Shown here: positions 29,658 to 38,911 of the stretch, piece after piece
How the letters are laid out: every line of letters starts with the position of its first letter
Position numbering within the stretch: the stretch's first letter is position 1
DNA from: Streptomyces sp. CB01881
GTDB lineage: Bacteria; Actinomycetota; Actinomycetes; Streptomycetales; Streptomycetaceae
Length of the DNA: 64,000 nucleotides
Direction of reading: 5' to 3'
Assembly (NCBI RefSeq): GCF_002953255.1
Contig: NZ_CP026498.1
Coordinates: forward strand, 5,497,889 to 5,561,888
Position numbers and translations under genes: made by a program
Notes under the pieces: generated by a model
What the model was told of the DNA's origin: nothing
The model's input: only the letters and a program-made list of their open reading frames with translations
The model's database searches: none

Positions 29658-29844
29658 CCGGCGGCCCTTCCTCGGTGGCGGCGGCAACCCCTCCATCCTG
29701 GGCGAGGCGCCCCCGTTCCGCGCGCCCGCACGGGCGGGGCGGGGCCGCACCTGCGGACCGGGCGGGCACGGACGCGCACGGCCGTTCGAGAAGTGCCATG
29801 CAGGCCAGGAGCAGAACGACCTGACGCCCATTACGCTGACCGCC

Positions 29845-30585
29845 ATGGAAGCCAGCTCAGCCCCCGTCCCGTCCACCCCCGAGGCACGCACGCGACGCAC
29901 CGGGTACCGGCGGCTGCCGGTGCAGCAGCGCCGGGAACAGCTGATCGCGGTGGCACTGGAGCTGTTCGCCTCCCGGGCGCCCGAGGAGGTGGGCCTGGAC
30001 GACGTGGCGGAGGCCGCGGGAGCGTCACGGCCGCTGGTGTACCGCTACTTCGCGGGCGGCAAGCAGCAGCTGTACGAGGCCGCGCTGCGCACCGCGGCCG
30101 ATGAGCTGACCAGCCGGTTCACGGTGCAGCTGACCGGCACCCCGACCGCGCAGCTGGCGGCCGTGCTGGACAGCTACTTCGCCTTCGTGGCCGAGCACGA
30201 CGCGGGCTACTCGGCGCTGCTGCGCGGCGGCTGCGTGGTGGAGACGGCGGGCACCTCGGCGATCGTGGACGAGGTCCGGCGGGCGGCGCTCAAGCGGACG
30301 CTGCGCCACCTGGGCGTCCGGGACGCCGGGCCGCGGCTGACGCTGCTGGTCCGCTCGTGGATCGCCGTGGTCGAGGGCGCCTCGCTGACCTGGCTGGACG
30401 AGGGCCGGACGGTGCCGGTGGCCGAGCTGCGGGACTGGCTGGTGGACCAGTTCGTGGCGATGGCGGCGGCAACGGCGCTGGGCGACCGGCAGACGGCGGA
30501 CGTGCTGGCCGGGCTGCTGGCGCTGGAGGGCCCGGACGACACCCGCGTCGCGCGGCTGCGGGAGCTGCTCACGCGCCGGCCGTGA
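29845..30585 (+). CDS. TetR-family transcriptional regulator
   Basis: The 246-residue protein has an N-terminal TetR helix-turn-helix (about 24-70: RREQLIAVALELFASRAPEEVGL, then VAEAAGASRPLVYRYF) and a ligand-binding C-terminal domain rich in Leu/Ala. No ribosome site precedes ATG 29845, but TACGCT is seven bases upstream, suggesting a leaderless message. It is divergent from the rhomboid-like gene and convergent with the FAH-family gene; either could be a target. Confidence 0.9.
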   Translation: MEASSAPVPSTPEARTRRTGYRRLPVQQRREQLIAVALELFASRAPEEVGLDDVAEAAGASRPLVYRYFAGGKQQLYEAALRTAADELTSRFTVQLTGTPTAQLAAVLDSYFAFVAEHDAGYSALLRGGCVVETAGTSAIVDEVRRAALKRTLRHLGVRDAGPRLTLLVRSWIAVVEGASLTWLDEGRTVPVAELRDWLVDQFVAMAAATALGDRQTADVLAGLLALEGPDDTRVARLRELLTRRP

Positions 30586-30656
30586 GGGCGTGCCGGCACC
30601 GGCCTCACGGCAACCCCGACCCCCGTGCCCGGGGCAAGGGTCACCGACGGCGGGCG

Positions 30657-31508
30657 CTACGCCTTGCCGAACACCTGCCGCTGCCGGCCGAGCCCGTCGA
30701 TCTCGATCTCGACGATGTCGCCCGGGATCAGGAACGGCGTGCCCGGGTGCCCCAGGGTGACGCCGGCCGGGGTGCCGGTGACGATCACGTCGCCCGGCTC
30801 CAGCACCATGAACTGGCTGGCGTACCGGACGATCTCCAGCACCGGGAAGACCATCTGCGAGGTGGAGCCGTCCTGCCGCAGCCCCCCGTTGACCCAGAGG
30901 CGCAGCGGCAGCGCCTGCGGGTCCGCCACCTCGTCGGCGGTGACCAGCCACGGCCCGAGCGGGGTGAAGGTCTCCGCCGACTTGCCCTTGTCCCACTGGC
31001 CGCCGCGCTCGAACTGGAAGGCGCGCTCGGTGACGTCGTTGGCGATGGTGTACCCGGCGATGACCCCGGCCGCCGCCGCGTGGTCCGCCAGGTAGCGGCC
31101 GGTGCGGCCGATCACGATCGCCAGCTCGGCCTCGTAGTCGGTCTTCTCGCCGCCGCGCGGCACCAGCACCTCGTCGTACGGGCCGACCACCGTGTAGCTG
31201 GGCTTGAGGAAGATCACCGGCTCGTCCGGGATCGGCGCCCCGGCCTCGGCGGCGTGGTCGCGGTAGTTGAGCCCGATGCCGACCACCTTGCCCGGCCGGG
31301 CGACCGGCGCGCCCACGCGCTGCCCGGCGAGGTCGGCCTCCGGCAGCAGGCCGGCGGCCACGTCGCGGGCCAGGGCGGCCGGGTCGAGCCCGGCGAGGAA
31401 GGCGCCGTCGATGTCCCGGGCGCGCCCGGAGAGGTCGTACGCGGTGCCGTCCTGGCCCAGCACGACCGGACGCTCGGCGCCCGGAGGTCCGACACGGAGG
31501 AGCTTCAT
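30657..31508 (-). CDS. fumarylacetoacetate hydrolase (FAH) family protein
   Basis: The 283-residue protein has an N-terminal small domain and the FAH catalytic fold: GIGLNYRDHAAEAG, metal ligands in DYEAELA (E126, E128) and D158 in ANDVTERAFQ, and VTGTPAGV near the C-terminus. Such enzymes are Mg-dependent acylpyruvate hydrolases, decarboxylases or hydratases. No neighbouring aromatic-degradation genes help choose. ATG 31508 has only a weak ribosome site. Confidence 0.88.
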   Translation of the reverse strand: MKLLRVGPPGAERPVVLGQDGTAYDLSGRARDIDGAFLAGLDPAALARDVAAGLLPEADLAGQRVGAPVARPGKVVGIGLNYRDHAAEAGAPIPDEPVIFLKPSYTVVGPYDEVLVPRGGEKTDYEAELAIVIGRTGRYLADHAAAAGVIAGYTIANDVTERAFQFERGGQWDKGKSAETFTPLGPWLVTADEVADPQALPLRLWVNGGLRQDGSTSQMVFPVLEIVRYASQFMVLEPGDVIVTGTPAGVTLGHPGTPFLIPGDIVEIEIDGLGRQRQVFGKA

Positions 31509-31799
31509 ATGAGCGTCACCACCAGTTCCTTCGCAGCTGGCCGGGGCGGCCGCACACCGCTCCCGGACTCTTGCATGCGAGGTATATCAACGGCTTCCAC
31601 CTGCGAACCAGACCGGCTCGGTGGGCGAGTTCCTATCAATTCCCACAAGCCGGGGCGGCTCCGAATCGGGTGCCCGTACGGTTGACAGCCGTCCCGGCGG
31701 GTGGCGGCGGGCCCCGGGCGGCTCCGCCGTGGGCGAACGGCCCCACGCCCGGGGTGAACACGCGCACGGACGGCGGCGCGGCCGCACAGGATCGCGGAC
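31509..31799. other. 291-base gene-free region
   Basis: I see no gene supported by codon pattern. It must hold the promoters of the divergent FAH gene (start 31508) and the truncated metallo-beta-lactamase gene (start 31800). AT-rich GGTATATCAACGG at 31580-31592 is the likeliest promoter zone. Confidence 0.4.
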
Positions 31800-32147
31800 A
31801 TGGAGCTGATGCGGGTACGGCCCGAGTTGTACATGATCACACTTGACTTCGGCACCGCCTACCTCTGGCGGGACGAGGAAGGGGACGGGGGCGGGGAGGC
31901 CCTGACCCTGGTAGACACCGGCATCGCCTGGTCGGCCGACGACGTCGAGGCCGGGGACGCGGTGGCCAACGTCGGCGGGCGGACCATGCTGGGCGTCTTC
32001 AACACCGACCCCGCGCGGGCCGCCGACGCCCTGCGCCGGCTGGCCGCGCTGCCGGTGGAGACGGCGGTGTTCGGCCACGGCGACCCGGTCGCCACCGGGG
32101 CCTCGGCCGCGCTGCGGTCAGCCGTCGAGCAACTGCCGCAGGGATAG
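31800..32147 (+). pseudogene. metallo-beta-lactamase-fold gene with internal in-frame deletion
   Basis: The 115-residue product matches only the two ends of a typical MBL-fold hydrolase of about 220 residues. It has the N-terminal strand AYLWRDEEG...LTLVDTGIA and the C-terminal GGRTMLGVFNTDPARAADALRRL...TAVFGHGDPV. The middle, with the HxHxDH zinc motif, is absent; the join falls near ADDVEAGDAVAN. The frame is kept and AGGA precedes the ATG, so a protein may still be made, but it cannot bind metal in the usual way. Its 3' end overlaps the convergent kinase gene by 30 bp. Confidence 0.75.
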
Positions 32148-33305
32148 CGGCCTCGCCCGGCCCGGGCCGCCGCGCTCGCACGCACGCCGCCAGCGGTCCA
32201 GGTCGCGCGCCACGTCGGCGCGGGCCTGCGGCTCGCCGAGGGCCTCGGCCAGCTCGGCCAGCAGGGCGACGGCGGCGCCCGGGCTGCCGTCGCGCGCCAG
32301 CCAGAGGGCCAGGTCGTGGCAGGTGCGCAGGGTGCGGACGTCGTCCGGGCCGCAGACCCGCGCGAGCTTCGGGATCAGCGGCGTGAGGATCTGGACGGCC
32401 TCCCCCGGCCGGCCCTCCACCCCGTGCTGCCAGGCCTGGTCGGCCCGCTTGCGCAGCGCCTCGGCGCTGGGCTCCTCCGGACCGAGGCGGATCTCGCGCA
32501 GCCGGCGCCGCACCTCGGCGGCGTCGGCGGGCCGGTCGGCCGGGTCCTTGGCGAGCAGTTGGCGGATCAGCACGGCGAGCGCCGGATACGGGGTGTGGAC
32601 CGGCGGCGGCGGGTCGTTGAGGTGCTGGTACATCATGGTGACCGGGGTGCCGGCGTTGAACGGGCGCTGCCCGGTGCAGAGCTGGAAGAGCACCACGCCG
32701 AGCGCGTACAGGTCGGCGCGGCCGTCCATGGGGGCGCCGGCCCAGCACTCGGGCGCCAGGTACGGCGGGGTCCCGATGACCACACCGGTCGAGGTGAGCC
32801 CGCCGCCTGCCGCCTGGGTGAGCAGCCGGGCGATGCCGAAGTCCAGCACCTTCGCCTCGCCGCTGTCCGCGATCATGATGTTCTCGGGCTTGATGTCCCG
32901 GTGCACCACGCCCGAACGGTGGGCCGCGTCCAGCGCCTTGCAGACCTGCCGGACCCACTTCAGCGAGAGCGTGAGGTCGGGCGTGCCCTCCCTGAGCAGC
33001 GCGGACAGCGGCCGGCCGGACACCAGTTCCATGACCAGGTAGTTGGTGGACCAGCCGCCCTGCTGCCACCGGCCGTAGTCGTGGACCGTGACGATGTGCG
33101 GGTTGGAGAGGCTGCCCGCGGTCTTGGCCTCCCGTTTGAAGCGCTCGACGGCCTCCTCGTCGCGCGCCTGGTCCTCCGAGAGCACCTTGACCGCCACCGG
33201 CCGGTCCATGTTGCTGTCGTGGGCCGCCCAGACCACCCCGAAGCCGCCCTCGCCGAGCTTGCGCTCCAGCCGGTAGCGGCCGTCCAGCACCTCCCCAGGC
33301 CCCAT
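32118..33305 (-). CDS. soluble Ser/Thr protein kinase with TPR-like C-terminus, copy 1
   Basis: The 395-residue protein has a complete Hanks-type kinase domain: glycine loop GEGGFGVV (18-25), VAVK Lys40, HRD 135-137, DFG 155-157 and APE-like APECW. There is no membrane span or PASTA domain. After residue 265 come helical TPR-like repeats (LIPKLARVCGPDDVRTLRTCHDL). The ATG at 33305 closely follows GGGGGAG; a TTG at 33323 is an alternative. The kinase core lines up residue for residue with the kinase at 43,297. Confidence 0.9.
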   Translation of the reverse strand: MGPGEVLDGRYRLERKLGEGGFGVVWAAHDSNMDRPVAVKVLSEDQARDEEAVERFKREAKTAGSLSNPHIVTVHDYGRWQQGGWSTNYLVMELVSGRPLSALLREGTPDLTLSLKWVRQVCKALDAAHRSGVVHRDIKPENIMIADSGEAKVLDFGIARLLTQAAGGGLTSTGVVIGTPPYLAPECWAGAPMDGRADLYALGVVLFQLCTGQRPFNAGTPVTMMYQHLNDPPPPVHTPYPALAVLIRQLLAKDPADRPADAAEVRRRLREIRLGPEEPSAEALRKRADQAWQHGVEGRPGEAVQILTPLIPKLARVCGPDDVRTLRTCHDLALWLARDGSPGAAVALLAELAEALGEPQARADVARDLDRWRRACERGGPGRARPLSLRQLLDG

Positions 33306-33399
33306 GTCTCCCCCAACCCCCAAGTACGCCGGTTCCGAACGGTGTTCACCGTGACCGGGGCCACCATAGCGGTGGGGGGGAGACCGTGGGGTGAACGGG

Positions 33400-34389
33400 C
33401 TACGCCTTCGGCTTCGGCAGACCCGGGGGGTTGATCTCGGAGGCCGTCACGGCCTCGCCGTCCAGTCCCCAGCGCTTCAGCACCTGGGCGTAAGTGCCGT
33501 TCCTGATCACCTCGTTGATCGCGCCGCCCAGCGCCTGGACCAGCCCGCCGTCCTTCCTGGTGGTCGCCGCGATCTTGCCGAGGACCTCGGCGCCGCCGCC
33601 CGAGTAGGTGCCGATCACCTCGCTCTCGCCGGTCTGCACGGCGTGGAAGGCAAGGCTCGGGTTGGGGCCGACGTAGGCGTCGATCCGGCCGGAGGAGAGC
33701 GCGAGGTAGTAGTCGGAGGAGTTCTGGAAGTACTTGATCTCGGCCGGCTTGAGGCCCTTCCCGGTGTTCTCCTCGTTCCAGGCGATCAGCAGCTTCTCCT
33801 GGTTGGTGCCGGAGGAGACCCCGATGGTCTTCCCGGCGACGTCCTTGGGCCCGGTGACCTTCCAGCCGCTGCCCTTCTTCGCCTCGAAGCCGAGGACGTC
33901 CAGGCGGTAGGTGGCGAAGTCGTACTTCTCCTTGCGGGCCTCGGTGACGGTGATGTTGGAGATGCCGACGTCGTACTTGCCGCTGTCGAGGCCGACGAAG
34001 ATGTTCTCCCAGGAGACCGGGTTGAACTCCACCTTCAGGCCGAGGACGTTGCCGATCAGCGTGGCGAGGTCGGGCTCGACGCCGATGATGGTCTTGTCGT
34101 CGTTGGCGTAGAAGTCCAGCGGCGGCGTGGTGCCCAGTGAGTCGACGACGGTCAGCGTGCCCCTCTTTCTGATCTCCTCCGGAACCAGCGCCGCGACCGA
34201 GTCGACTTTGGCCGTGGTGACCCGGTTCTGGTCCGGCGTCAGGTTGACCGTGACGCCGTTCGGCGCGGTGCTGCCCTTGGCCGGGGCGAGTTCCGCCGAG
34301 GCGTCCGTGGAGTTGCCGCAGGCGCCCAGGGTGAGGGTGGCGGTGAGGGCCGCGGCGGCGGTCACGAGGGCGCGACGGGGTAGGGACAT
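33400..34389 (-). CDS. polar amino-acid ABC transporter binding lipoprotein, copy A
   Basis: The 329-residue protein has a lipobox LGAC (C24) and a type II periplasmic-binding fold (SBP family 3): GTLTVVDSLGTTPPLDF, IIGVEPDLATLIGNVLGL, SGKYDVGISNITVTEARKE. It should be tethered outside the membrane and deliver an amino acid to the permeases nearby. It is last in a minus-strand operon, 46 bp after the ATPase gene. AGGAG seven bases from ATG 34389. Substrate is discussed in the findings. Confidence 0.92.
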   Translation of the reverse strand: MSLPRRALVTAAAALTATLTLGACGNSTDASAELAPAKGSTAPNGVTVNLTPDQNRVTTAKVDSVAALVPEEIRKRGTLTVVDSLGTTPPLDFYANDDKTIIGVEPDLATLIGNVLGLKVEFNPVSWENIFVGLDSGKYDVGISNITVTEARKEKYDFATYRLDVLGFEAKKGSGWKVTGPKDVAGKTIGVSSGTNQEKLLIAWNEENTGKGLKPAEIKYFQNSSDYYLALSSGRIDAYVGPNPSLAFHAVQTGESEVIGTYSGGGAEVLGKIAATTRKDGGLVQALGGAINEVIRNGTYAQVLKRWGLDGEAVTASEINPPGLPKPKA

Positions 34390-34435
34390 GGCGGAACTCC
34401 TGCGGGGTGAAGGGGTCGTGCGAGAAGGGGGAGGG

Positions 34436-35218
34436 TCAGAGGACCTTGGCCAGGAAGGCCCGGGTGCGCTGGTGCTGCGGGTGGTCCAGGACCGCCTCCG
34501 GCGGGCCCTGCTCGACCACCACGCCGCCGTCCATGAAGACGACGGTGTCCGCGACCTCGCGGGCGAAGCCGATCTCGTGGGTGACGACGATCATGGTGGT
34601 GCCGGCCCGGGCGAGGTCCTTGACGACGTCCAGCACCTCGCCGACCAGCTCGGGGTCGAGCGCCGAGGTGGGCTCGTCGAAGAGCAGCACCTTCGGCTCC
34701 AGGGCCAGCGCCCGGGCGATCGCCACGCGCTGCTGCTGGCCGCCGGAGAGCTGGCGGGGGTAGGCGCCGGCCTTGTCGGCCAGGCCGACCCGCTCCAGCA
34801 GTTCCAGCGCCGCCGCCCGGGCCTCGGCCTTGGGCCGGCGCAGCGCGCTGACCGGCGCCTCGATGATGTTCTCCACCACGGTGAGGTGCGGGAACAGGTT
34901 GAAGTTCTGGAAGACGAAGCCGATGTTGGTGCGCTGGCGCAGGACCTCGCGCTCCCGGAGCTCGTGCAGCCGGTCCCCGGAGCGCCGGTAGCCGATCAGC
35001 TCGCCGTCGATCGCGACGAAGCCCCGGTCCAGCTTCTCCAGGTGGTTGATCGAGCGCAGCAGGGTGGACTTGCCGGAGCCGGACGGGCCGAGCACCACCG
35101 TCACCGAGCCGGCCGGCACGTCGAGGTCGACCCCGCGCAGCACGGCGAGCTGCCCGAAGCTCTTGTGCAGGCCCCTGACCTGCACCATGGGTTCTGCGGC
35201 GGCAAGGGCGGCGGTCAC
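34436..35218 (-). CDS. polar amino-acid ABC transporter ATPase
   Basis: The 260-residue ABC protein has Walker [11 protein letters not shown]-loop FQNFNLFPH, signature LSGGQQQR, Walker [13 protein letters not shown] and the switch histidine in VTHEIG. It belongs to the GlnQ/HisP group. GTG 35218 overlaps the permease stop (GTGA) and has CGGAGGA five bases upstream; ATG 35188 is a weaker choice. It is the only ATPase gene near two binding proteins and two permeases, so it may energise both. Confidence 0.94.
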   Translation of the reverse strand: MTAALAAAEPMVQVRGLHKSFGQLAVLRGVDLDVPAGSVTVVLGPSGSGKSTLLRSINHLEKLDRGFVAIDGELIGYRRSGDRLHELREREVLRQRTNIGFVFQNFNLFPHLTVVENIIEAPVSALRRPKAEARAAALELLERVGLADKAGAYPRQLSGGQQQRVAIARALALEPKVLLFDEPTSALDPELVGEVLDVVKDLARAGTTMIVVTHEIGFAREVADTVVFMDGGVVVEQGPPEAVLDHPQHQRTRAFLAKVL

Positions 35219-36243
35219 GAGCGTCCTCCGGTGGCGGGGGCGGGGGCGGGGGTACGGGCGGCACGCAGAGCCCGGACGCGGGCCCGGGCGCGCTGGAGCG
35301 GGGTGGGCGGCGGGGTGCGCTCGGCGCCGCGGGCGAAGTAGCGCTCGACGTAGTACTGGCCGATCGACAGCACCGTGGTCAGCAGCACGTACCAGACGGT
35401 GGCGACCATCAGCAGCGGCACGACCCGGCCGGTGCGGCCGTAGACGACCTGCACCTGGTAGAAGAGCTCGCCGATGGCCATCACGTAGACCACCGAGGTG
35501 CCCTTGAAGAGCGAGATCACCTCGTTGGCCGCGGCGGGCAGGATGCCGCGCATCGCCTGCGGCAGCACGATCCGCCAGGCCTGGCGCCGGCGCGGTACGC
35601 CCAGGGCGGCGGCGGCCTCGCGCTGGCCGGCGTCCACGGCGATGACGCCGCCGCGGATGATCTCGGCGGCGAAGGCGGCCTGGTGCAGGCCGAGGCCCAG
35701 CACCGCGGCCCCGATCGCACCCAGCACACCGACCGTCTCGAAGTCCGCGAAGGTCGGGCCGAACGGGATGCCGAAGCCGAACCGCTTGTAGAGGTAGGAC
35801 AGGTTGAACCAGAAGACCAGCTGGACGATCAGCGGGATCGAGCGGAACACCCAGACGTAGGCCCAGGCGATGGACTGCAGGACCGCGCTGCGCGACAGCC
35901 GCATCGCGGCCACCACGGCACCCAGCAGGAAGCCCAGCACGGTTCCGTAGAAGGTGAGTTCGACGGTGCGGCCGACGGCGCGCAGGATGGTGTCGGCGGA
36001 GAAGAAGATCCGGAAGGTCGGCCAGTCCCAGGCGGGGTTGGTGGCCAGCCCGTGGGCGAACTGGGCGAGGACGACGAGGGCGGCGGCGCCCGCCGCCCAG
36101 CGCCAGGGGTGCCGGGCACGGACGGTCCGCAGCCCGGCCAGCCCGTCCAGGTCGATGCGGCCGGGCGGTCCCGCCGCCGGTCTCTCCGGCTTCCGGGGCT
36201 TCTCGAACTCCGCCGGGGCACCGGCGGTGGTGGTGACGGTCAT
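35215..36243 (-). CDS. polar amino-acid ABC transporter permease, copy A
   Basis: The 342-residue membrane protein has the HisM/GlnP core: [38 protein letters not shown] and the EAA loop [24 protein letters not shown] cytoplasmic N-terminal extension of about 45 residues precedes the first span. It is coupled to the ATPase by GTGA and lies 40 bp after the binding-protein gene. It is clearly related to the permease at 37,901. Confidence 0.93.
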   Translation of the reverse strand: MTVTTTAGAPAEFEKPRKPERPAAGPPGRIDLDGLAGLRTVRARHPWRWAAGAAALVVLAQFAHGLATNPAWDWPTFRIFFSADTILRAVGRTVELTFYGTVLGFLLGAVVAAMRLSRSAVLQSIAWAYVWVFRSIPLIVQLVFWFNLSYLYKRFGFGIPFGPTFADFETVGVLGAIGAAVLGLGLHQAAFAAEIIRGGVIAVDAGQREAAAALGVPRRRQAWRIVLPQAMRGILPAAANEVISLFKGTSVVYVMAIGELFYQVQVVYGRTGRVVPLLMVATVWYVLLTTVLSIGQYYVERYFARGAERTPPPTPLQRARARVRALRAARTPAPAPATGGRS

Positions 36244-36283
36244 GGTGGGGTTCCTCCAAGGGGCCCGGGGCCCGGACAGGGGG

Positions 36284-37231
36284 TCACGCGTGCTCGGGCG
36301 GGCTGACCCGGGACTCCTTGATCGCCGAATCGGCGACCCCCCACTTCTTGAGGATCTTGTCGTACGTCCCGTCCTTGATCAGCTGGTTGACCGCCGCCTG
36401 GAACGCGGGGGTGAGCGGGGAGCCCTTCCTGAAAGCGAAACCGACGTCCAGCCGGTGGAACTCGCCGAGGAACCTCGTCCCGGACGCCTCCTGGGAGGCC
36501 TGGTAGCGCAGGCCGTTGATGGTGGACATCGTGATGTCCACCCGGCCCTGCTGGAGACCGGTGAGGACGGCGCCGCTGTCGCTGAACGCCTTCACCTCGT
36601 ACGGCTTCTTCCCCGCGTCGGTGCAGACGTTCTTCTTCGCGTTGAGGGTGGTCTCGAAGGTGGTGCCGGCGCCGGTGCCGATGGTCAGCCCGCAGAGCTG
36701 CGCCAGGTCGGTGACCGGCTGGATCGCGGTGTTGTCCTTCTTGACCGCGAAGCCCTGGCCGTCGTCGATGTAGGTGACGAAGTCGATGGTCTTCAACCGG
36801 GCCGCGGTGACACCGAAGTTGCCGGTGCCGACGTCGTACTTGCCGCTGCCGAGCGCGGGCAGGATGGTCTCGAAGGCGGCCTCCTCGCGCTGCACGGTCA
36901 GGCCGAGCACCTTGGCCACCGCGTCGGTGAAGTCGATGTCCACGCCGGCCGGCTTCTTGGTGGCCTGGTCGGCGTAGAAGGCGCTCGGCGGGTAGCCGAA
37001 CGACGAGCCGAACCTCACCGTGCCCGACGCGCGGACGTCCTCGGGCAGCAGCGCGGCGGCCGTCTCCGACCTGGCGATGCCGGAGACGAGGTCCTGCCCG
37101 GCGGCGGTGGCCGCCGGGCCCGCGGCCCCCGGCCCGGCGGTCTTCGGGTCCGAGCCGCACGCGGCCAGCGCCAGGACCGGCAGCAGGGCGGCGGCGGCGA
37201 GCAGGCGGCGGCGGACGGTGGTGGTTCTCAC
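36284..37231 (-). CDS. polar amino-acid ABC transporter binding lipoprotein, copy B
   Basis: The 315-residue protein has lipobox LAAC (C25) and an SBP family 3 fold (GTVRFGSSFGYPPSAFYADQATKKPAGVDIDF shortened here: GTVRFGSSFGYPP, AGVDIDFTDAVAKVLGL, GSGKYDVGTGNFGVT). Two cysteines (LCGLTIG and NVCTDAG) may form a disulfide. It is the first structural gene after the leader peptide at 37,564. GTG 37231 has a weak ribosome site (AAGG about 11 bases away), compatible with regulated translation. Confidence 0.92.
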   Translation of the reverse strand: MRTTTVRRRLLAAAALLPVLALAACGSDPKTAGPGAAGPAATAAGQDLVSGIARSETAAALLPEDVRASGTVRFGSSFGYPPSAFYADQATKKPAGVDIDFTDAVAKVLGLTVQREEAAFETILPALGSGKYDVGTGNFGVTAARLKTIDFVTYIDDGQGFAVKKDNTAIQPVTDLAQLCGLTIGTGAGTTFETTLNAKKNVCTDAGKKPYEVKAFSDSGAVLTGLQQGRVDITMSTINGLRYQASQEASGTRFLGEFHRLDVGFAFRKGSPLTPAFQAAVNQLIKDGTYDKILKKWGVADSAIKESRVSPPEHA

Positions 37232-37436
37232 GGGAGTTGACGCCTTTCAGCTGGGCAGGTGCTTCTGGAGCGGCGGCGGGCCCGGACTGCGGGCGGGCAG
37301 GCCGGAGGAGGCCGTGGCGGGGCCAGGCCGAGGGGGACTACGGCACCGGTACGTGGCGGTGGCCGGGGAGGACTGCCGGAGCGCAGCGACGGGAAGGGAG
37401 GGGAGGGGAGGAGAAGGGCGGCAGCGTGCGCCTGAC

Positions 37437-37459
37437 GAGCCGTCGGTCGAGGACGGCTC
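37437..37459 (-). promoter_or_regulatory. hairpin in the ABC-operon leader, possible attenuator
   Basis: GAGCCGTC (37437-37444) pairs exactly with GACGGCTC (37452-37459), about 105 bases downstream of the leader-peptide stop and about 205 bases upstream of the binding-protein start. A CTCCTAGGAG palindrome lies nearer the leader peptide. They are candidate attenuation structures; alternative pairings were not computed. Confidence 0.4.
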
Positions 37460-37563
37460 TCCCGGCCCGCGACGGGGCACCGAGGGAGGGCACTCCGCAG
37501 GAGCGGCCCCGGGCGGGGGAGGCTCCTAGGAGGACAGGGCCGGTTGGGCGGCCCGCTGCCGGG

Positions 37564-37641
37564 TCAGCCGCGACACGCCGCGGACCACACCCGACCGAAG
37601 TCGATGTGGTCGCGGGTGACCAGGGGCTGCTCGGCGTACAT
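37564..37641 (-). CDS. 25-residue leader peptide, RHIDxxRVxSAxC type
   Basis: The ORF reads MYAEQPLVTRD then HIDFGRVWSAACRG. The arrangement Arg-x-His-Ile-Asp, Arg-Val, Ser-Ala-x-Cys is the pattern of short leader peptides found in front of sulfur-assimilation and cysteine/methionine genes in streptomycetes. In mycobacteria, Cys-containing leader ORFs act as cysteine-sensing attenuators (established knowledge). It lies 332 bases upstream of the binding-protein gene. A -10/-35 pair at 37649-37678 would start transcription at its ATG, making it leaderless. Confidence 0.7.
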   Translation of the reverse strand: MYAEQPLVTRDHIDFGRVWSAACRG

Positions 37642-37648
37642 GGCCACA

Positions 37649-37678
37649 AGTTGAGCAGTCTCAGACGCACGGCGTCAA
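37649..37678 (-). promoter_or_regulatory. candidate promoter of the leader peptide and ABC operon
   Basis: On the minus strand TTGACG (37678-37673) and TCAACT (37654-37649) are 18 bases apart. The -10 box ends seven bases before the leader ATG. The -35 is strong and the -10 imperfect. Confidence 0.5.
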
Positions 37679-37751
37679 CCACCCTCCATTACCGCTCTGT
37701 TGCGATCGTCTGTCGCCGTACGACCACGCCGGACGAACGGCCGCACCACCC

Positions 37752-37782
37752 TTGACAGGCGACGATCGACCGTGCGTACGAT
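37752..37782 (+). promoter_or_regulatory. candidate promoter of the divergent permease operon
   Basis: TTGACA (37752-37757) and TACGAT (37777-37782) are separated by 19 bases, slightly long. The -35 is a perfect consensus. It points at the permease gene starting at 37901; no second leader peptide is evident in the 118 bases between. Confidence 0.5.
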
Positions 37783-37900
37783 CACGGCGGAGCGCAGTGC
37801 AAGGCCGGCCGTGTTGAGGGACGCGGACCGGCGAGACGGCCGTACGTGACCACCCCCGTACCTCCCGCCCGCCCGCACCCGCGCCGCCTGGAGCCCCCTC

Positions 37901-38911
37901 ATGGCCACCCCGCAGGACGTCCTGCCCGCGCCCGCCACCCTCACGAAGAACCGCACCCCCGACCGGCCGGACGCCGGCCCCGCCGACCCCGGCGCCCGGC
38001 TGGTCGCCCGCCGCCGGCCCGGGCAGTGGATCTCCGCCGCCGTCGCCCTGCTGCTCTTCGCGATGGTGCTCAACTCGGTGATCCGCAACAAGGCCTTCCA
38101 GTGGGACGTGGTGGCCGACTGGTTCACCGCCACGTCCGTCCTGAACGGCCTCACCCTCACCCTCTGGCTGACCGCCGTCACCCTCGGGCTCGGCTTCGTC
38201 CTCGGCACCGTGCTCGCCACCATGCGGCTCTCCGGCAACCCGGTGCTGCGCACGCTCTCCTGGATCTACATCTGGATCTTCCGCTCCACCCCGGCACTGG
38301 TGCAGCTACTGCTCTTCTTCAACATCGGCGCGCTCTACCCGACCCTGGGCCTGGGCATCCCGTTCGGCCCGGAGTTCGTCACCGTCAGGACGGTCAACCT
38401 CTTCGGGCCCACCCTCACCGCCGTCATCGGCCTCACCCTGCTGGAGGCCGCGTACGCCGCCGAGGTGGTGCGCGGCGGCATCCTCTCCGTCGACCGCGGC
38501 CAGCTGGAGGCCGCCTCGGCACTCGGGCTGGGCCGGTGGCGGGTGCTGCGCCGGATCGTCGTCCCGCAGGCGATGCGCTCGATCGTCCCGACCGCGGGCA
38601 ACATGCTGATCGGCGCACTCAAGGGCACCAGCATCATCAGCGTGCTGGCCGTCTCCGACCTGCTCTACTCGGTCCAGCTGGTCTACCTGCAGTCCTACCA
38701 GGTCATCCCGATGCTGATGGTCGCCACCATCTGGTACATCGTCATCACCACGATCCTGTCCGTCGGGCAGTACTACGTCGAACGGCACTACGCCAGGGGC
38801 GCCACCCGCGAGGGGCTGCCACCCACCCCGCTGCAGAAGGCCCGGGCCGCCTACCGCCGGCTGCGCACGGCTGCCGACGCCGCCGGCTCCGGCTCCGGGG
38901 AGGCACGGTGA
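37901..38911 (+). CDS. polar amino-acid ABC transporter permease, copy B
   Basis: The 336-residue permease has the same core as copy A: LTLTLWLTAVTLGLGFVLG, WIFRSTPALVQLLLFF, and EAA loop EAASALGLGRWRVLRRIVVPQAM. ATG 37901 follows TGGAG by about seven bases. It diverges from the binding-protein/ATPase operon and has no ATPase of its own. Its stop overlaps the GTG of the repeat ORF (GTGA), so translation should pass into the repeat. Confidence 0.93.
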   Translation: MATPQDVLPAPATLTKNRTPDRPDAGPADPGARLVARRRPGQWISAAVALLLFAMVLNSVIRNKAFQWDVVADWFTATSVLNGLTLTLWLTAVTLGLGFVLGTVLATMRLSGNPVLRTLSWIYIWIFRSTPALVQLLLFFNIGALYPTLGLGIPFGPEFVTVRTVNLFGPTLTAVIGLTLLEAAYAAEVVRGGILSVDRGQLEAASALGLGRWRVLRRIVVPQAMRSIVPTAGNMLIGALKGTSIISVLAVSDLLYSVQLVYLQSYQVIPMLMVATIWYIVITTILSVGQYYVERHYARGATREGLPPTPLQKARAAYRRLRTAADAAGSGSGEAR

